A DNA stretch of 64,000 nt, from the NCBI RefSeq assembly GCF_014773435.2, contig NZ_JACXAG020000003.1, positions 62,001 through 126,000 on the forward strand, written 5' to 3'. Source of the DNA: Polycladospora coralii. Its GTDB lineage: Bacteria > Bacillota > Bacilli > Thermoactinomycetales > Thermoactinomycetaceae. Shown here in pieces: positions 62,869-64,000 of this stretch. The first letter of the stretch is position 1; every line of letters begins with the position of its first letter. The position numbers and the translations under genes are program-made. The notes beneath the pieces were generated by a model, which saw only the letters and a program-made list of their open reading frames with translations, searched no databases and was not told the DNA's origin.

Positions 62869-64000
62869 ATGCCGAAACATGCTATTCGCTTTGTGACAGC
62901 AGCAAGTCTTTTTGATGGACATGATGCATCCATTAACTTATTTAGAAGATTATTGCAAGCCAGTGGTGTTGAAGTGATTCATTTGGGCCATAATCGCTCT
63001 GTCGACGAAATTGTGGAAGCCGCAATTCAAGAAGATGTACAAGGAATTGCAATTTCTTCCTATCAAGGTGGACATGTAGAATATTTCAAATATATGATCG
63101 ATTTACTGCGAGAAAAAGACGCTTCCCATATTCAGGTATTTGGTGGGGGTGGAGGCGTTATTATTCCGCGTGAAATAAAAGAACTAGAAGATTATGGTGT
63201 AAATAAGGTCTTTTCTCCGCAAGATGGTCGCAACTTCGGGTTAGAGGGCATTATTGCTTACATGGTTGAGCAGACCGATTTTAAACTTGAACTTGATCCC
63301 ACGTCATTGATAACCCGTGTTGAAGCAGGAGATATACAAGCGATTGGTCAAATGCTTACTTATGTCGAAGAGCATTATGAGGAGGATATGCTTTCCTTAA
63401 TTGAAACGACTACAGATAAAAAAATTCCTGTGATTGGGATAACGGGTACAGGAGGATCGGGAAAAAGCTCCCTTACAGATGAACTGATTCGACGTTTTTT
63501 GTATCAATTTCCAGATAAGAAGTTAGCGATCTTATCCATTGATCCTTCTAAGCAAAAAACAGGAGGCGCCTTACTCGGTGATCGCATTCGGATGAATGCT
63601 GTACATCATCCCCATGTTTTTCTTAGAAGTTTAGCTACGCGTCGTACACGCACAGAGTTAAGTGCTGCCATTCGTGAATCGATTGCAATTATGAAAAAAG
63701 CAAATTTTGATGTCATATTCGTGGAAACAAGTGGGATTGGACAAGGTAATGCAGATGTGGTAGAAATAAGCGATTTATCCATCTATGTCATGACCGCTGA
63801 ATTTGGTGCTCCGTCACAATTGGAGAAAATCGAAATGCTTGATTATGCAGACTTAATTGCGATTAATAAATTTGATCGCAGAGGTTCTGAAGATGCGCTA
63901 CGTGATGTAAAAAAGCAATATCGTCGCAATCATAATCGGTTTGAAGATCCAGATGATCAGATACCTGTTTATGGTACGATGGCTAGTCGTTTTAACGATA
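62869..64000 (+). CDS. icmF: Isobutyryl-CoA mutase, fused (IcmF), 5' part
   Basis: The first 377 codons of a fused mutase of more than 1,000 residues; the rest is beyond the window. Residues 1-130 are the B12-binding domain (DGHDAS at 16-21 with cobalt ligand H18; FGGGGGV). The GTPase (MeaI-like) domain follows, with P-loop [12 protein letters not shown] and [12 protein letters not shown]. The large mutase domain would come next. IcmF interconverts isobutyryl-CoA and butyryl-CoA (some forms pivalyl- or isovaleryl-CoA). AAAAGGAGAGAC precedes the ATG. Confidence 0.92.
   Translation, partial: MPKHAIRFVTAASLFDGHDASINLFRRLLQASGVEVIHLGHNRSVDEIVEAAIQEDVQGIAISSYQGGHVEYFKYMIDLLREKDASHIQVFGGGGGVIIPREIKELEDYGVNKVFSPQDGRNFGLEGIIAYMVEQTDFKLELDPTSLITRVEAGDIQAIGQMLTYVEEHYEEDMLSLIETTTDKKIPVIGITGTGGSGKSSLTDELIRRFLYQFPDKKLAILSIDPSKQKTGGALLGDRIRMNAVHHPHVFLRSLATRRTRTELSAAIRESIAIMKKANFDVIFVETSGIGQGNADVVEISDLSIYVMTAEFGAPSQLEKIEMLDYADLIAINKFDRRGSEDALRDVKKQYRRNHNRFEDPDDQIPVYGTMASRFND

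Overview
The window looks like chromosome of a low-GC, spore-forming Bacillales bacterium. My best guess is a Thermoactinomycetaceae-like organism. This rests on gene content: WalR, YheC/D-type ATP-grasp, YwhD-PbpG-SpeE-SpeB-YwiB-ArgS, HemE-HemH-HemY, AsnO-like synthetase, a DUF3905-like protein, YknWXYZ, FadF. No 16S or taxonomic marker was available, so genus is not claimed.

Layout. 0-5.1 kb: partial walR, an ATP-grasp gene, an unknown gene, a histidine kinase with an embedded degenerate GGDEF domain, ywhD and a small unknown gene. 5.2-11.3 kb: pbpG facing the polyamine genes speE-speB, then ywiB-argS. 11.7-15.6 kb (minus strand): a small unknown gene and the haem operon hemE-hemH-hemY. 16-21.4 kb: alanine dehydrogenase with an unusual leader, a convergent PucR-type regulator/P-loop kinase pair, and an asparagine synthetase. 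21.5-26.5 kb: a sortase-anchored repeat protein, tRNA-Arg(CCT), a DUF3905-like gene, a TetR/YhgE pair with a visible operator, and a hotdog thioesterase. 26.6-29.5 kb: a TPR-type XRE regulator and a siderophore-type N-acetyltransferase behind a strong Fur box. 29.6-33.4 kb: Zur-boxed zinc importer znuA-znuC-znuB plus zur, then tadA and tRNA-Ser(CGA).

33.4-39.2 kb is an AT-rich accessory island beside the tRNA-Ser. It holds a secreted protein/lipoprotein pair of unknown function, another secreted protein, an IS5-type transposase stub, a decayed DNA-binding gene and a decayed unknown gene. 39.3-44.2 kb: the YknWXYZ MacAB-like efflux operon, an SDR gene and an unlisted 34-residue membrane protein.

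44.3-53.1 kb is a complete-looking sigma-54-controlled lysine aminomutase cluster: enhancer-binding regulator, -24/-12 promoter with an upstream dyad, kdd, kamA, kamB, kamC (MutS-like reactivase), kamD, kamE. The later enzymes kce and kal are absent from the window. 53.2-64 kb: FadF-type electron-transfer protein, thiolase, 3-hydroxyacyl-CoA dehydrogenase, two acyl-CoA dehydrogenases, MeaB, a TetR regulator and the start of fused isobutyryl-CoA mutase IcmF, which runs off the end. Together the last 20 kb describe amino-acid and short-chain acyl-CoA catabolism using two adenosylcobalamin-dependent mutases.

The least explained parts are the 34.0-38.2 kb secreted/lipoprotein genes, the hairpin-spaced ribosome binding site of ald, and the KamB/KamC chaperone pair. 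I saw no CRISPR array, rRNA or intact insertion sequence.
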